A stretch of 64,000 nucleotides of DNA from Methylovulum miyakonense HT12 (lineage in GTDB: Bacteria; Pseudomonadota; Gammaproteobacteria; Methylococcales; Methylomonadaceae), in assembly GCF_000384075.1 (NCBI RefSeq), contig NZ_KB913025.1:1182119-1246118 (forward strand), given 5' to 3'. The notes under the pieces were generated by a model. That model did no database searches and was not told the DNA's origin. It saw nothing but the letters and a program-made list of their open reading frames with translations. This document shows, in pieces, positions 36,440 through 45,161 of the stretch; position 1 is the stretch's first letter, and every line of letters begins with the position of its first letter. The position numbers and the translations under genes are program-made.

Positions 36440-39400
36440 TTAAGTTATGATCCTGCTAGTATTTTGGTTTTCGAGCTCTTTAGTTAAGGCCATCATTTGT
36501 TCATCCGTGACCGCCGAGGCATGCCGCTTTGATAACTCCTGGATATTGGCCTGGGTGTCATTGCCATCACTGGCGTTATCCTGATCACCCCGCAAGTGGG
36601 CAATTAAGCGGTCAGCCAGCTTGCATAAAGTGGACGCTTCACTTAAAGCCATGACCGGAATCTGCACCCTAAACCGGGTTTCGATAGCAATCATCAGTTC
36701 CACGCCCATCAAGGAATCCAGCCCCATGTCATACATGGAATGGTTGGCGTCAATCTTGTCCTGGTTAACAAGCAATATCTGGCTTAGTTCTTCTTTTAAC
36801 ATTTCGACGAATGTCGCTTTCAGCTCGTCATCAGACAAGGCCTCCAGCAAGCGTTTGATTTCGGCGTCATTGTCATCGCCATGGTCATTACCGGGTGCGT
36901 GAATCGCCAATTCCCTAAATTTCGGTGACCGTGCACTGGGCAAAAATCCGCTTAGATTACGCCAGTCAAACGCCATAACCGCCACTGTCGGGCTATCGGC
37001 CTGCAAAATGGTATCGAGATGCGCCAACGCAACCTTGGAAGACAAGGCCGCCCCTCCCAACCGGTTTTGCAAAGCCTCCTTGATTTTTTCATTGCGGGCC
37101 AGATATCCGACATCGTCTATCGCCCCCCAGCCTATGCAATTTGCCGGCAGCCCCTGTTGCCTGCGGTACGCCGCCAACGCTTCCAACCATAAATTGGCCG
37201 CCACATAATTGCCTTGCCCAGGGTTGCCGAACAGCGTCGTCACCGACGAATACAGCACAAAAAAATCCAGTTCCTTATCAACGGTCAATTCATGCAAATT
37301 CATCGCACCTTGCATTTTCGGCTCCAGCACCCGCCGCAATTGCGGCTCCCTCAGGTTCCGTGCAAGGCTGTCATCAATCACCGCCGCAGCATGGATAATG
37401 CCTTTTAATGGCGGCATTTTACTCGCGCAAGCCGCCAGTAAGGCTGACAGCGCAGTTTTATCTGTCACGTCAACCGCAGCGGCATGGACATTAACGCCTT
37501 GGGCAGCAAACTCGGCCAGCGCCGCTTTGGCATCAGGCGACACGGCACCGGAACGGCTGATTAGAATAAGGTGCTTCGCGCCCCTTTTCACCAACCATTG
37601 GGCAGATCTTAAACCGAAACCACTTAAACCACCTGTGACAAAATAACATTTGTCACTAGAAAAATTTACAGCCGGAAATTCCTGGGGTTTTGCTTCCGCT
37701 GGTTTGGCTTGGATGCCATGATCATAAGTCACGACTATCTTGCCAATCTGTTTGGCTTGCTGCATATAGCGGAAGGCATCAACCGCCTGGTTCGCATCGA
37801 ACGTGGTATAAGGCAATGGATGCAATACGCCGCTATGGAACAACTGCATCATTTCGGTAAAGAGCTTTTGCGTCAGTCCAGGACGCTCTTGCATGAGTTG
37901 GTCGGCGTCAATGCCAAAATAACTGATATTGTTGCGGAAAGGGCGCAACCCGATATGGGTGTTTTCATAAAAATCACGTTTGCCCAGTTCCAAAAAACGC
38001 CCGAATGGCTTTAGCACTTGGAAATTTCGGTTGATGGCTTCGCCAGCCAACGAATTCAGCACCACATCAACGCCACGCCCATCGGTTTTGGCGAGAATTT
38101 CTTCAGCGAAGCGCAAGGACCTTGAATCATGGATATGCCCGACACCGAGCAAACGCAAAAAATCACGCTTCTCTTCGGAACCAACGGTGGCATAAATTTC
38201 CGCCCCTAACCATTGCGCAATTTGGATGGCGGCAATGCCGACACCGCCCGCCGCGCCATGGATCAGCACTTTTTCACCTGCCTGCAAACGCGCCTGATGA
38301 TGCAGGGCGTAATACACCGTGAAAAAAGTGCTGGGGATGGTCGCAGCGGCCGCATACCCCATAGTTTCCGGGATTTTCGTGAGCGCATTGGTTTTGGTCA
38401 GGACGCGGTTGCTAAAACTCGCGGGGCCTAAGCCAACCACCTTGTCCCCTGCTTTGAATTTAGTGACTTGCGCCCCCGTGCGGGTCACCAAACCGGCAAA
38501 TTCCAAGCCCAAGGTCGGCCCGACAAAACCGCTCTCAACCGCTTCATCCGATAACAAACCCAGGGTGTACATGACATCACGGAAGTTAAGCCCCGTGGCT
38601 TTGACTTCGACTTCAATCTCGTCAGCCGCCGGAGCCAGCGCCGGCACAGCCTGCCATTGCAAATTGCGCAACTGTCCTGGCAATTTAAAGGACAGCCGCA
38701 AGGTGGGGTCAGCCGCCCCCTCGCTTGGCGCCAACGCAGCCGCCGCCTTGCCGACCGCCAAGGTGTCCCAACTGCGCAATCTGGCGGCGAACCGCTTGCC
38801 GTCTTGGTTCAAGGCCACCTCCTGCTCGGCATCGCCATGCAAAAACTCGGCGATGACGGCATCCAACAAGGCCGGCGTGTCGCCGTTGATGTCCAACAAC
38901 TGCACGCGCTGGCTGCTTTCATTCATCAAACAGCGGCCAAAACCCCACAAGGCGGCATCATGGGCGATGGCATCCGGTTTTAATGAACCCGAAAAAGCGG
39001 CGGGTTGGTCACAAGCGAACAGGGAAGCCACTTGGGAAGTCACCAGCCAAACCGTCGCAGCCGTGCCGCCACTTTCACAATCCCGGATGATATTAGTCGC
39101 CAACCAACAACGGCTTGCCTGGACTTGCGCATCATCTTGACCAAAACCCGACAAATGGACAACGTGGTGATAGCCGTGGACAGGCAAAGGGCCCTCGGGC
39201 CCGGCGATGTCAACTTTTTGACCGTGCCCGCGCAATTGTCCGGCAAGTTTCCCTGCAAGATCCTGCTCCGCCCCGGAAGCACTGGCGAGCAATAGCCAAT
39301 GCTGGCTATCGCCGGAATGCTTAAGCCCCGTTTCCGCGCTTAGCGCGGTCAGACAATACGTGCCCGAATAGCAACCCGGCATAAATTCGAAGGTATTGAC

Positions 39401-42400
39401 CCCGTTAAAGCCCAAGGTTTGCAATTGGCTGACGACCATAGGGGCGGACAATTGCGGTGACAATTGCCCCGCTTCGGCGTTTAACCACCAATCCGGCGAA
39501 ATGCCCAGGACCGCGTCTATCCAAGGTGCCGGCTGCTGGCCAATAACCCACACCGGGCTTCCAGGCAACAGCAGGCCGGACAATTGGCTTAGCAAATGTT
39601 GCACTTCTTGGGTATTGCCGGAGTTCAAATGAACGATGGCGAAATTAGCCGGGGCTTCCAGGGCTTGCCGGTTCGCTTCAGCGTCATCACCCAAGCGGAT
39701 ACTGCGCAACAACGGGAAATGCTCGCGCAGGCCATTGGCGACCGTAAACGCATGGCCGCACAAACTGGCAAAACAATAATCCGCCTGGTTGAAATCCAAT
39801 CGCGGGCACAACAACGGCGCGAATTGGGGGGCATAAGCACCGATTTCCAAAATCCGCAGCCGCTGGCCCGATGGCAAACCGCCCATGGTTTCGGTGTATT
39901 GTTTCAACAAGGCGTCCGCCAGTATTTTTTTACTGGTGTGCTCAAAAATATGGCTACTGATGGCCGCATAGAGTGACGGGCCGACGCCAAGCCCATCAGC
40001 TTGGGCTTCACCACATAGCAGGCTGTTGAGTTGCATGCCGACACGGCCCGCCAGTTGCGCCAGATAAAAGTAGTCAGGGTATTCCTGCACTAACGTATTC
40101 CAAATGGCCGTAGCGGGGATGTCCAGCTGCAAGGCGTCGTGCCCAAATTGCCAGCCGACGCCTTCGTTAAAAGTCAGTATTTGGTTATCCGTGGCAATGG
40201 CCAATAGCGTACGTAACAGCCCAAGCGACTGGGGATGCTCACGGCAATGGCCGGCAAACCATGCCTCGCTTAACAGGCCTTGGGCATCGGCATATTTCCC
40301 CAACGCTTCGGCGATAAATTGTTGGCAGAGGCTATCAAGCAAAGGCTCCACTTCGGTGCTGTAACGGCTGGCCGCCATCGCCGCGACGGCGGCGGCAATA
40401 CCGCCACTGAAATTATCCGAAGGCGTCGATAGCGGCGCATCCGTAACCAAAAGCGGCGCCGCGGTCAGATGATAATCCAGATAATGCAGAGGCTGCGCCT
40501 GGGCTTTATGCAACCGGATGGCGCGGAACCGCACATCCTTAACAACAGCTATTGCCGACCCTTGGGCATCAAAGAGGACGAATTCGGCTTTTAACGAATG
40601 CGGCCCGCGATGCAGCAAAACCGCCCGTGCCGACACGGGGACGGCTTTGTTGCCACGCACAAACAACCTGCCGATTTTGACAGGCACAAAGGCAATGCCT
40701 TCATGTTGGTGCAGTTCGTCTTTAAGGATTTGGAAAACCAATTGGAACGCACAATCCAACAGGGACGGATGTAGGTAATAACGGTCAAATTCCACCTGTA
40801 CGGATTCAGGCACCACAAAAACACCCAACGCGCTATCGCCTTCTACCCAACCGTATTGGATGGCCTGGAACGCGGCCCCGTATTCCAAACCGACACTACC
40901 AGTCAATTGCGCATGGCCGCTTTGGTCAAAATCGGGAAGGCGTGCAGGCAATTCCGGCGCGGCAACCGCAAGCTGGCAACCTGTCGCTTCGCCTAAAACC
41001 CGCCCCAAACTGTGTTGCAACCATTCCGATGACTTACCCAATTCGCGGCTTTGTAAATAAAAACGCCCGTCGGCGGCATCCAGCGTAAAGCGGATAACTT
41101 TGCTATGGTCGTGGCTAAGGATCAGTGGCGAGCGGATTTCCAGGTCTTCAATTTCAATGAACTCACTGGCGTGCGTTTGGTGTGCCGCCGCTAGCGCCAA
41201 TTCGGCAAAACCTGCACCAGGGAACACCACGGCCCCGCCAACATTGTGGTCGGCTAAAAAAGGCTGCAACTGGGTATCCAATTGGTTTTCCCAAGTTAAG
41301 GCGTGCTGCTTTAAGGCATAGCCCAACAAGGGATGATGCTTAGTGCGGTATAGCAAACCTTGTGATTCGGACGTGACCGGATGCCAAAGCTTTTCCCGTT
41401 GCCAAGGATAATTCGGCAAGCGGCTAAACTGCCCGGTTACCGGAAACCATCGTTTGACAGCAAAATCCGCACCCGAGATAAGCAATTGCGCCGCGCTATT
41501 TAAGAGTTGTGCGGCGGTGCCGTTATTACGGGTGAGGGTCGGTATGACGATACCCTGGTGATTGCCTGCTTTTAAAGCATCATTCAGATAGGTTTGCAGG
41601 ACAGTGTGCGCCCCGACTTCAACCAACACATTAGTCCCGCTGCCCAACAAGGCATTGGCCGCACTGGAAAATTGCACGGGCTCACGGATATTATGCCACC
41701 AGTATTCCGCATCCAACTTAACCTTAGCCAACAGTTGCCCGGTAACCGTTGAATAAAAGGGGATAGACGGTTTTTTGACCTCAAGCCGCGCCAAATCTTC
41801 CCGCACCCCGGCTTCGATAACGTCCATCGCCGGGCTGTGGAAGGCATAATCCAAATCCAAGCGTTTGAAAAAAGTGTTGTTGGCGGCTAACTGGCCTTCT
41901 ATCCGTGACAGCTGGCCAACATCCCCTGCGATGGTCACGCCACGGTGGCTATTGCTGCCCGCCAAATACACTTTAGCCAGGCCACTGTCAGCAAGAAGCT
42001 TGCCCATATCACCGGCATTAAGCCCGACAGCGGTCATACCGCCTGAACCTTGGGTTGTGCCTTGATGATGGCTACGGTAGTAAATGACCTTGACGGCGGC
42101 GGCTAGCGACAATGCGCCACAAGCCCAAGCGGCGGCGACTTCGCCGACACTATGGCCGATGACAGCGGTCGCTTGGAAGCCAAGTTCGCGCAACACTTCG
42201 GTGACGCCCACTTGCAAGGCAAACAAGGCGGGCTGGGCAATTTCCGTGCGCCGATAACGCCCGTCGCCATTACGCCCCGCCAGTTCGTCAAGCAAAGAAA
42301 AATCCGCATAGCCCTGAAACAATGCGTCAACTTCGGTGACCGCGCGACGGAAAATTGGCGATTCCTCAAGCAGTTGCTTACCCATGCCTTGCCACTGGCA

Positions 42401-44032
42401 ACCGTTGCCTGAATAAACAAAGGCCAAACCTTGGGCTTTCGGCAAATGCAAACCGGTATAGGCCTGTGGCGTTAATGGCTGGGTTTTATCGGGCGGCGTT
42501 TGCTGTTTGGCGAATTGCCCCAACTGCCCGGCGGCATGGGCAAGCCCGTCACCAAAAACCACAAGGCCATGGGCATGACGCTCCCGCTTAAAAAACGCGC
42601 TGTAGGCCAAGTCATAAAAAGGCAGGCCCGGATTTGCGGCCATAAAATCCGCCAATTCTTGCGCCGCCTGTTGTAATGCGGGCTGGTCTTTGGCCGATAA
42701 AACCAACGGCACGCTTCCACAAGGGGCGGGCTGCTTAGGCGGTTTTTGCAGTTTCCTAGCCGGGGGCGTTTGCAGGATGACATGGGCATTGGCGCCGCCA
42801 AAACCGAAGGAGTTGATACCGATGACCAACTCCCCTTGGGCTTTTAAGGGGCGCGTCTCAGTGACTACCTGGATGTTCCAATCGGCAAACTTAATATTGG
42901 GGTTCGGATTTTTGACACCAATTGTTGCCGGAATTGCGCGGTGCTTTAGGCAATTTAACGCTTTTGCCAAACCTGCGACACCTGAAGCCGATTCCAAATG
43001 CCCCAAGTTACTTTTCACCGAACCGATCAACAAAGGCCGGTCGCGTTTTTGCCCCAACGCCAAGCCGATAGCGTGGGTTTCAATCGGGTCACCGACGGAG
43101 GTTCCCGTACCATGCGCTTCAAAATAATCAATATTGTTAGGCCCTATCCCCGCCTGTTCATACACCGCCGACATCAAAGCCGCTTGTGCTTGGGGGTTGG
43201 GGATGGTCAAACCCGATTTATGGCCATCGGTATTGACCGCACTACCCGCAATCACGGCAAGGATCGGGTCACCGTCAGCCACCGCCTGCTCATAGTTTTT
43301 CAATAAAAACAGGCCGCCTCCTTCTGAACGGACATAGCCATCACCCGACTCGTCAAAGACATGGCAACACCCTGTTTTTGACAACATGGTCGCCTTTGAA
43401 AACGAGATAAAACCGTAAGGATGCAGATGCAAATTGATGCCGCCCGCCAATGCCTGGCTTATTTCACCGGAACGTATGGCTTGGCACGCCTGATGGAACG
43501 CCACCAACGACGAGGAGCAGGCCGTATCCATGGAAATGCTCGGCCCATGCAAATCAAAAACATAAGAAATTCTATTGGAGGCAATACTGGAAATGATGCC
43601 CGTCGCCGCCGCCGCTTCGATGGCTCCCAGATCATCCGCCAAACGGTAGGCATAATCGACATTGGAAATGCCGACATACACGCCACAATCACTGCCCCGC
43701 AGAGAACTGGGTGCAATACCGGCGTTTTCGATGGTCTCCCAAGCCAATTCCAACAGCACCCGTTGCTGGGGATCAATCAAGGTTGCTTCACGCGGAGAGA
43801 TGCCAAAAAAAGCGGCGTCAAAACCGGACACGTCGCCAATGCTGCCGGCGGCGAAACTGTAGCTGGTGCCCGGATGGCGTTTGTCAGGATGGAGAAAGGT
43901 ATCTTGAGACCAGCGTGTTGGATCGACACAGGTGACTAAATCTTTTTTGGCTAGCAGATCGCCCCAAAATCGTTGGGTATCTGTGCCAGGAAACCGCACA
44001 GAATAAGCTATCAATGCAACACGGTTATTCAT
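36440..44032 (-). CDS. Single-module reducing type I polyketide synthase (RkpA-like)
   Basis: The 2530-residue protein contains, in order: KS (1-420; Cys172, His307, His345), AT (about 535-830; GHSVGE with Ser628, and YAFHSP with His732), DH (about 890-1170; HNVGGAVVFPG with His929, Asp1093), a long middle region (1180-1770) with a degenerate methyltransferase-like LRILEIGAYAP near 1392, ER (about 1780-2105; HGAAGGVGIAA), KR (about 2125-2310; TGGLSGFG, Tyr2276) and ACP (about 2395-2480; GLDSLMG with Ser2440). All three reducing domains look active, so it should make a saturated chain iteratively. The YAFH motif is of the type often linked to methylmalonyl selectivity, but this is weak evidence. 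There is no thioesterase; release probably uses the next gene. Confidence 0.95.
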   Translation of the reverse strand: MNNRVALIAYSVRFPGTDTQRFWGDLLAKKDLVTCVDPTRWSQDTFLHPDKRHPGTSYSFAAGSIGDVSGFDAAFFGISPREATLIDPQQRVLLELAWETIENAGIAPSSLRGSDCGVYVGISNVDYAYRLADDLGAIEAAAATGIISSIASNRISYVFDLHGPSISMDTACSSSLVAFHQACQAIRSGEISQALAGGINLHLHPYGFISFSKATMLSKTGCCHVFDESGDGYVRSEGGGLFLLKNYEQAVADGDPILAVIAGSAVNTDGHKSGLTIPNPQAQAALMSAVYEQAGIGPNNIDYFEAHGTGTSVGDPIETHAIGLALGQKRDRPLLIGSVKSNLGHLESASGVAGLAKALNCLKHRAIPATIGVKNPNPNIKFADWNIQVVTETRPLKAQGELVIGINSFGFGGANAHVILQTPPARKLQKPPKQPAPCGSVPLVLSAKDQPALQQAAQELADFMAANPGLPFYDLAYSAFFKRERHAHGLVVFGDGLAHAAGQLGQFAKQQTPPDKTQPLTPQAYTGLHLPKAQGLAFVYSGNGCQWQGMGKQLLEESPIFRRAVTEVDALFQGYADFSLLDELAGRNGDGRYRRTEIAQPALFALQVGVTEVLRELGFQATAVIGHSVGEVAAAWACGALSLAAAVKVIYYRSHHQGTTQGSGGMTAVGLNAGDMGKLLADSGLAKVYLAGSNSHRGVTIAGDVGQLSRIEGQLAANNTFFKRLDLDYAFHSPAMDVIEAGVREDLARLEVKKPSIPFYSTVTGQLLAKVKLDAEYWWHNIREPVQFSSAANALLGSGTNVLVEVGAHTVLQTYLNDALKAGNHQGIVIPTLTRNNGTAAQLLNSAAQLLISGADFAVKRWFPVTGQFSRLPNYPWQREKLWHPVTSESQGLLYRTKHHPLLGYALKQHALTWENQLDTQLQPFLADHNVGGAVVFPGAGFAELALAAAHQTHASEFIEIEDLEIRSPLILSHDHSKVIRFTLDAADGRFYLQSRELGKSSEWLQHSLGRVLGEATGCQLAVAAPELPARLPDFDQSGHAQLTGSVGLEYGAAFQAIQYGWVEGDSALGVFVVPESVQVEFDRYYLHPSLLDCAFQLVFQILKDELHQHEGIAFVPVKIGRLFVRGNKAVPVSARAVLLHRGPHSLKAEFVLFDAQGSAIAVVKDVRFRAIRLHKAQAQPLHYLDYHLTAAPLLVTDAPLSTPSDNFSGGIAAAVAAMAASRYSTEVEPLLDSLCQQFIAEALGKYADAQGLLSEAWFAGHCREHPQSLGLLRTLLAIATDNQILTFNEGVGWQFGHDALQLDIPATAIWNTLVQEYPDYFYLAQLAGRVGMQLNSLLCGEAQADGLGVGPSLYAAISSHIFEHTSKKILADALLKQYTETMGGLPSGQRLRILEIGAYAPQFAPLLCPRLDFNQADYCFASLCGHAFTVANGLREHFPLLRSIRLGDDAEANRQALEAPANFAIVHLNSGNTQEVQHLLSQLSGLLLPGSPVWVIGQQPAPWIDAVLGISPDWWLNAEAGQLSPQLSAPMVVSQLQTLGFNGVNTFEFMPGCYSGTYCLTALSAETGLKHSGDSQHWLLLASASGAEQDLAGKLAGQLRGHGQKVDIAGPEGPLPVHGYHHVVHLSGFGQDDAQVQASRCWLATNIIRDCESGGTAATVWLVTSQVASLFACDQPAAFSGSLKPDAIAHDAALWGFGRCLMNESSQRVQLLDINGDTPALLDAVIAEFLHGDAEQEVALNQDGKRFAARLRSWDTLAVGKAAAALAPSEGAADPTLRLSFKLPGQLRNLQWQAVPALAPAADEIEVEVKATGLNFRDVMYTLGLLSDEAVESGFVGPTLGLEFAGLVTRTGAQVTKFKAGDKVVGLGPASFSNRVLTKTNALTKIPETMGYAAAATIPSTFFTVYYALHHQARLQAGEKVLIHGAAGGVGIAAIQIAQWLGAEIYATVGSEEKRDFLRLLGVGHIHDSRSLRFAEEILAKTDGRGVDVVLNSLAGEAINRNFQVLKPFGRFLELGKRDFYENTHIGLRPFRNNISYFGIDADQLMQERPGLTQKLFTEMMQLFHSGVLHPLPYTTFDANQAVDAFRYMQQAKQIGKIVVTYDHGIQAKPAEAKPQEFPAVNFSSDKCYFVTGGLSGFGLRSAQWLVKRGAKHLILISRSGAVSPDAKAALAEFAAQGVNVHAAAVDVTDKTALSALLAACASKMPPLKGIIHAAAVIDDSLARNLREPQLRRVLEPKMQGAMNLHELTVDKELDFFVLYSSVTTLFGNPGQGNYVAANLWLEALAAYRRQQGLPANCIGWGAIDDVGYLARNEKIKEALQNRLGGAALSSKVALAHLDTILQADSPTVAVMAFDWRNLSGFLPSARSPKFRELAIHAPGNDHGDDNDAEIKRLLEALSDDELKATFVEMLKEELSQILLVNQDKIDANHSMYDMGLDSLMGVELMIAIETRFRVQIPVMALSEASTLCKLADRLIAHLRGDQDNASDGNDTQANIQELSKRHASAVTDEQMMALTKELENQNTSRIIT

Positions 44033-44636
44033 CCTAAAGAATCTGTCCTTTCGCTAAAGTGGGTAAATGAATATAGCGGAGCTGATGGCTAAAAAAATCA
44101 GCCAGGCTATCGGTGTTGTAGGTTGGCGCTATCGAAAATGGCCGCAGGGCTTTTGCGGGGACTCCCGATGCAAGTGAATTCAAAAACTTAAACACACTAT
44201 ATAGGGGTTTTTTTTTCATAACAAGGTAACTATGCACCATAAAAAACCTAAAAAAAACCTTGACAAATAATTTTCAGATTTACGGAGTTGATTTTAAATT
44301 GGCACAGATACGGCGATGCCCGTTGAAGCTTTATGGGTTAAAAGAATTGGCGTGGTTTGTTGTGTAATGTAATTTGGCGTGCAATAACGATACCAAATCT
44401 TTTATTTTAGTAAGCGGCGATGCGCAGTTTACTGTGTTACCCGCTATCGGCCGATAGCGTGAACTAAAAGTGGCAGCGGAAAAGCAGGTTTCCTTAAACG
44501 CAGAGCGAGGTATTGCGCATGATATTAATCGCAGCTAGAGCTTTGATTTTGAAAATACTTATTTAGGTGTTATTAAAAACGGCGGATCTGTTCTGAAATT
44601 TGTCATGCCTGACTCATCCAAGAGCGTATTTATAAG
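44033..44636. other. Leader/intergenic region upstream of the PKS operon
   Basis: No convincing gene is present in this 604-bp stretch. A 68-codon frame at 44034-44240 (minus) ends right before the PKS but has no ribosome site. The region is A+T rich near 44200-44300. It holds a perfect 18-bp palindrome CGCTATCGGCCGATAGCG (44442-44459), a candidate regulator site. The PKS start has an AAGGAC about 15 bases upstream. Confidence 0.5.
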
Positions 44637-45161
44637 CTATTTTTGTGGCTTAAGCAACGGGTCAATCTGGGACATTAGTTCGTCCCTAGTCACTTCGCCG
44701 GGTTTTCGGAAGACAATTTGCCCTTCCCGGTTAACAATCACGGTGAACGGCACGGCATCCATGCTATCGCCGAATTCACGCGCCAATTCAACGCCCGTGG
44801 CATTGTCGACCAGCACCGGGTAATTGATCGCCATATCTTCCTGATAGTTTTTCACGGCTTTTTCTTCATCAATCGCTATGCCGATAAACACCACGCCTTG
44901 GTTTGCCAATTCTGCCTGCAAGGCCACAAATTCGGGGATTTCCTTGCGGCAGGGCGGGCACCAAGTGGCCCAGAAATTGATGATGCGGATTTTGCCCTGC
45001 CATTCTGAACTGTGATGCCATTTGCCTTCCGGATCCGGCAATTTAAACGCGGGCATCTGGACAAGATCGGACATTTTTGACGATACCCGGTAATTATTGG
45101 CCAGTATGCCGCAGGCCAGGGCGAATAAGGCGGTGAGTAAATAAAGCCCGATTTTGTTCAT
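44637..45161 (-). CDS. TlpA/ResA-type membrane-anchored thioredoxin
   Basis: The 174-residue protein has an N-terminal transmembrane anchor (about 5-22) and a periplasmic thioredoxin fold with the active site WCPPC (Cys68/Cys71) in INFWATWC. Members reduce disulfides in exported proteins such as apocytochromes c. Its start overlaps the dsbD stop by 4 bp, so DsbD is the likely electron donor. It is distinct from CcmG at 8232-8765. Confidence 0.92.
   Translation of the reverse strand: MNKIGLYLLTALFALACGILANNYRVSSKMSDLVQMPAFKLPDPEGKWHHSSEWQGKIRIINFWATWCPPCRKEIPEFVALQAELANQGVVFIGIAIDEEKAVKNYQEDMAINYPVLVDNATGVELAREFGDSMDAVPFTVIVNREGQIVFRKPGEVTRDELMSQIDPLLKPQK

Noticed and set aside
38319-39140. 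A 273-codon + strand frame opposite the PKS gene
   Set aside because: It is an antisense shadow; the minus-strand frame encodes the intact ER domain region.
44034-44240. A 68-codon frame just upstream of the PKS start
   Set aside because: No ribosome site for either possible ATG and no recognisable motif; more likely an untranslated leader.
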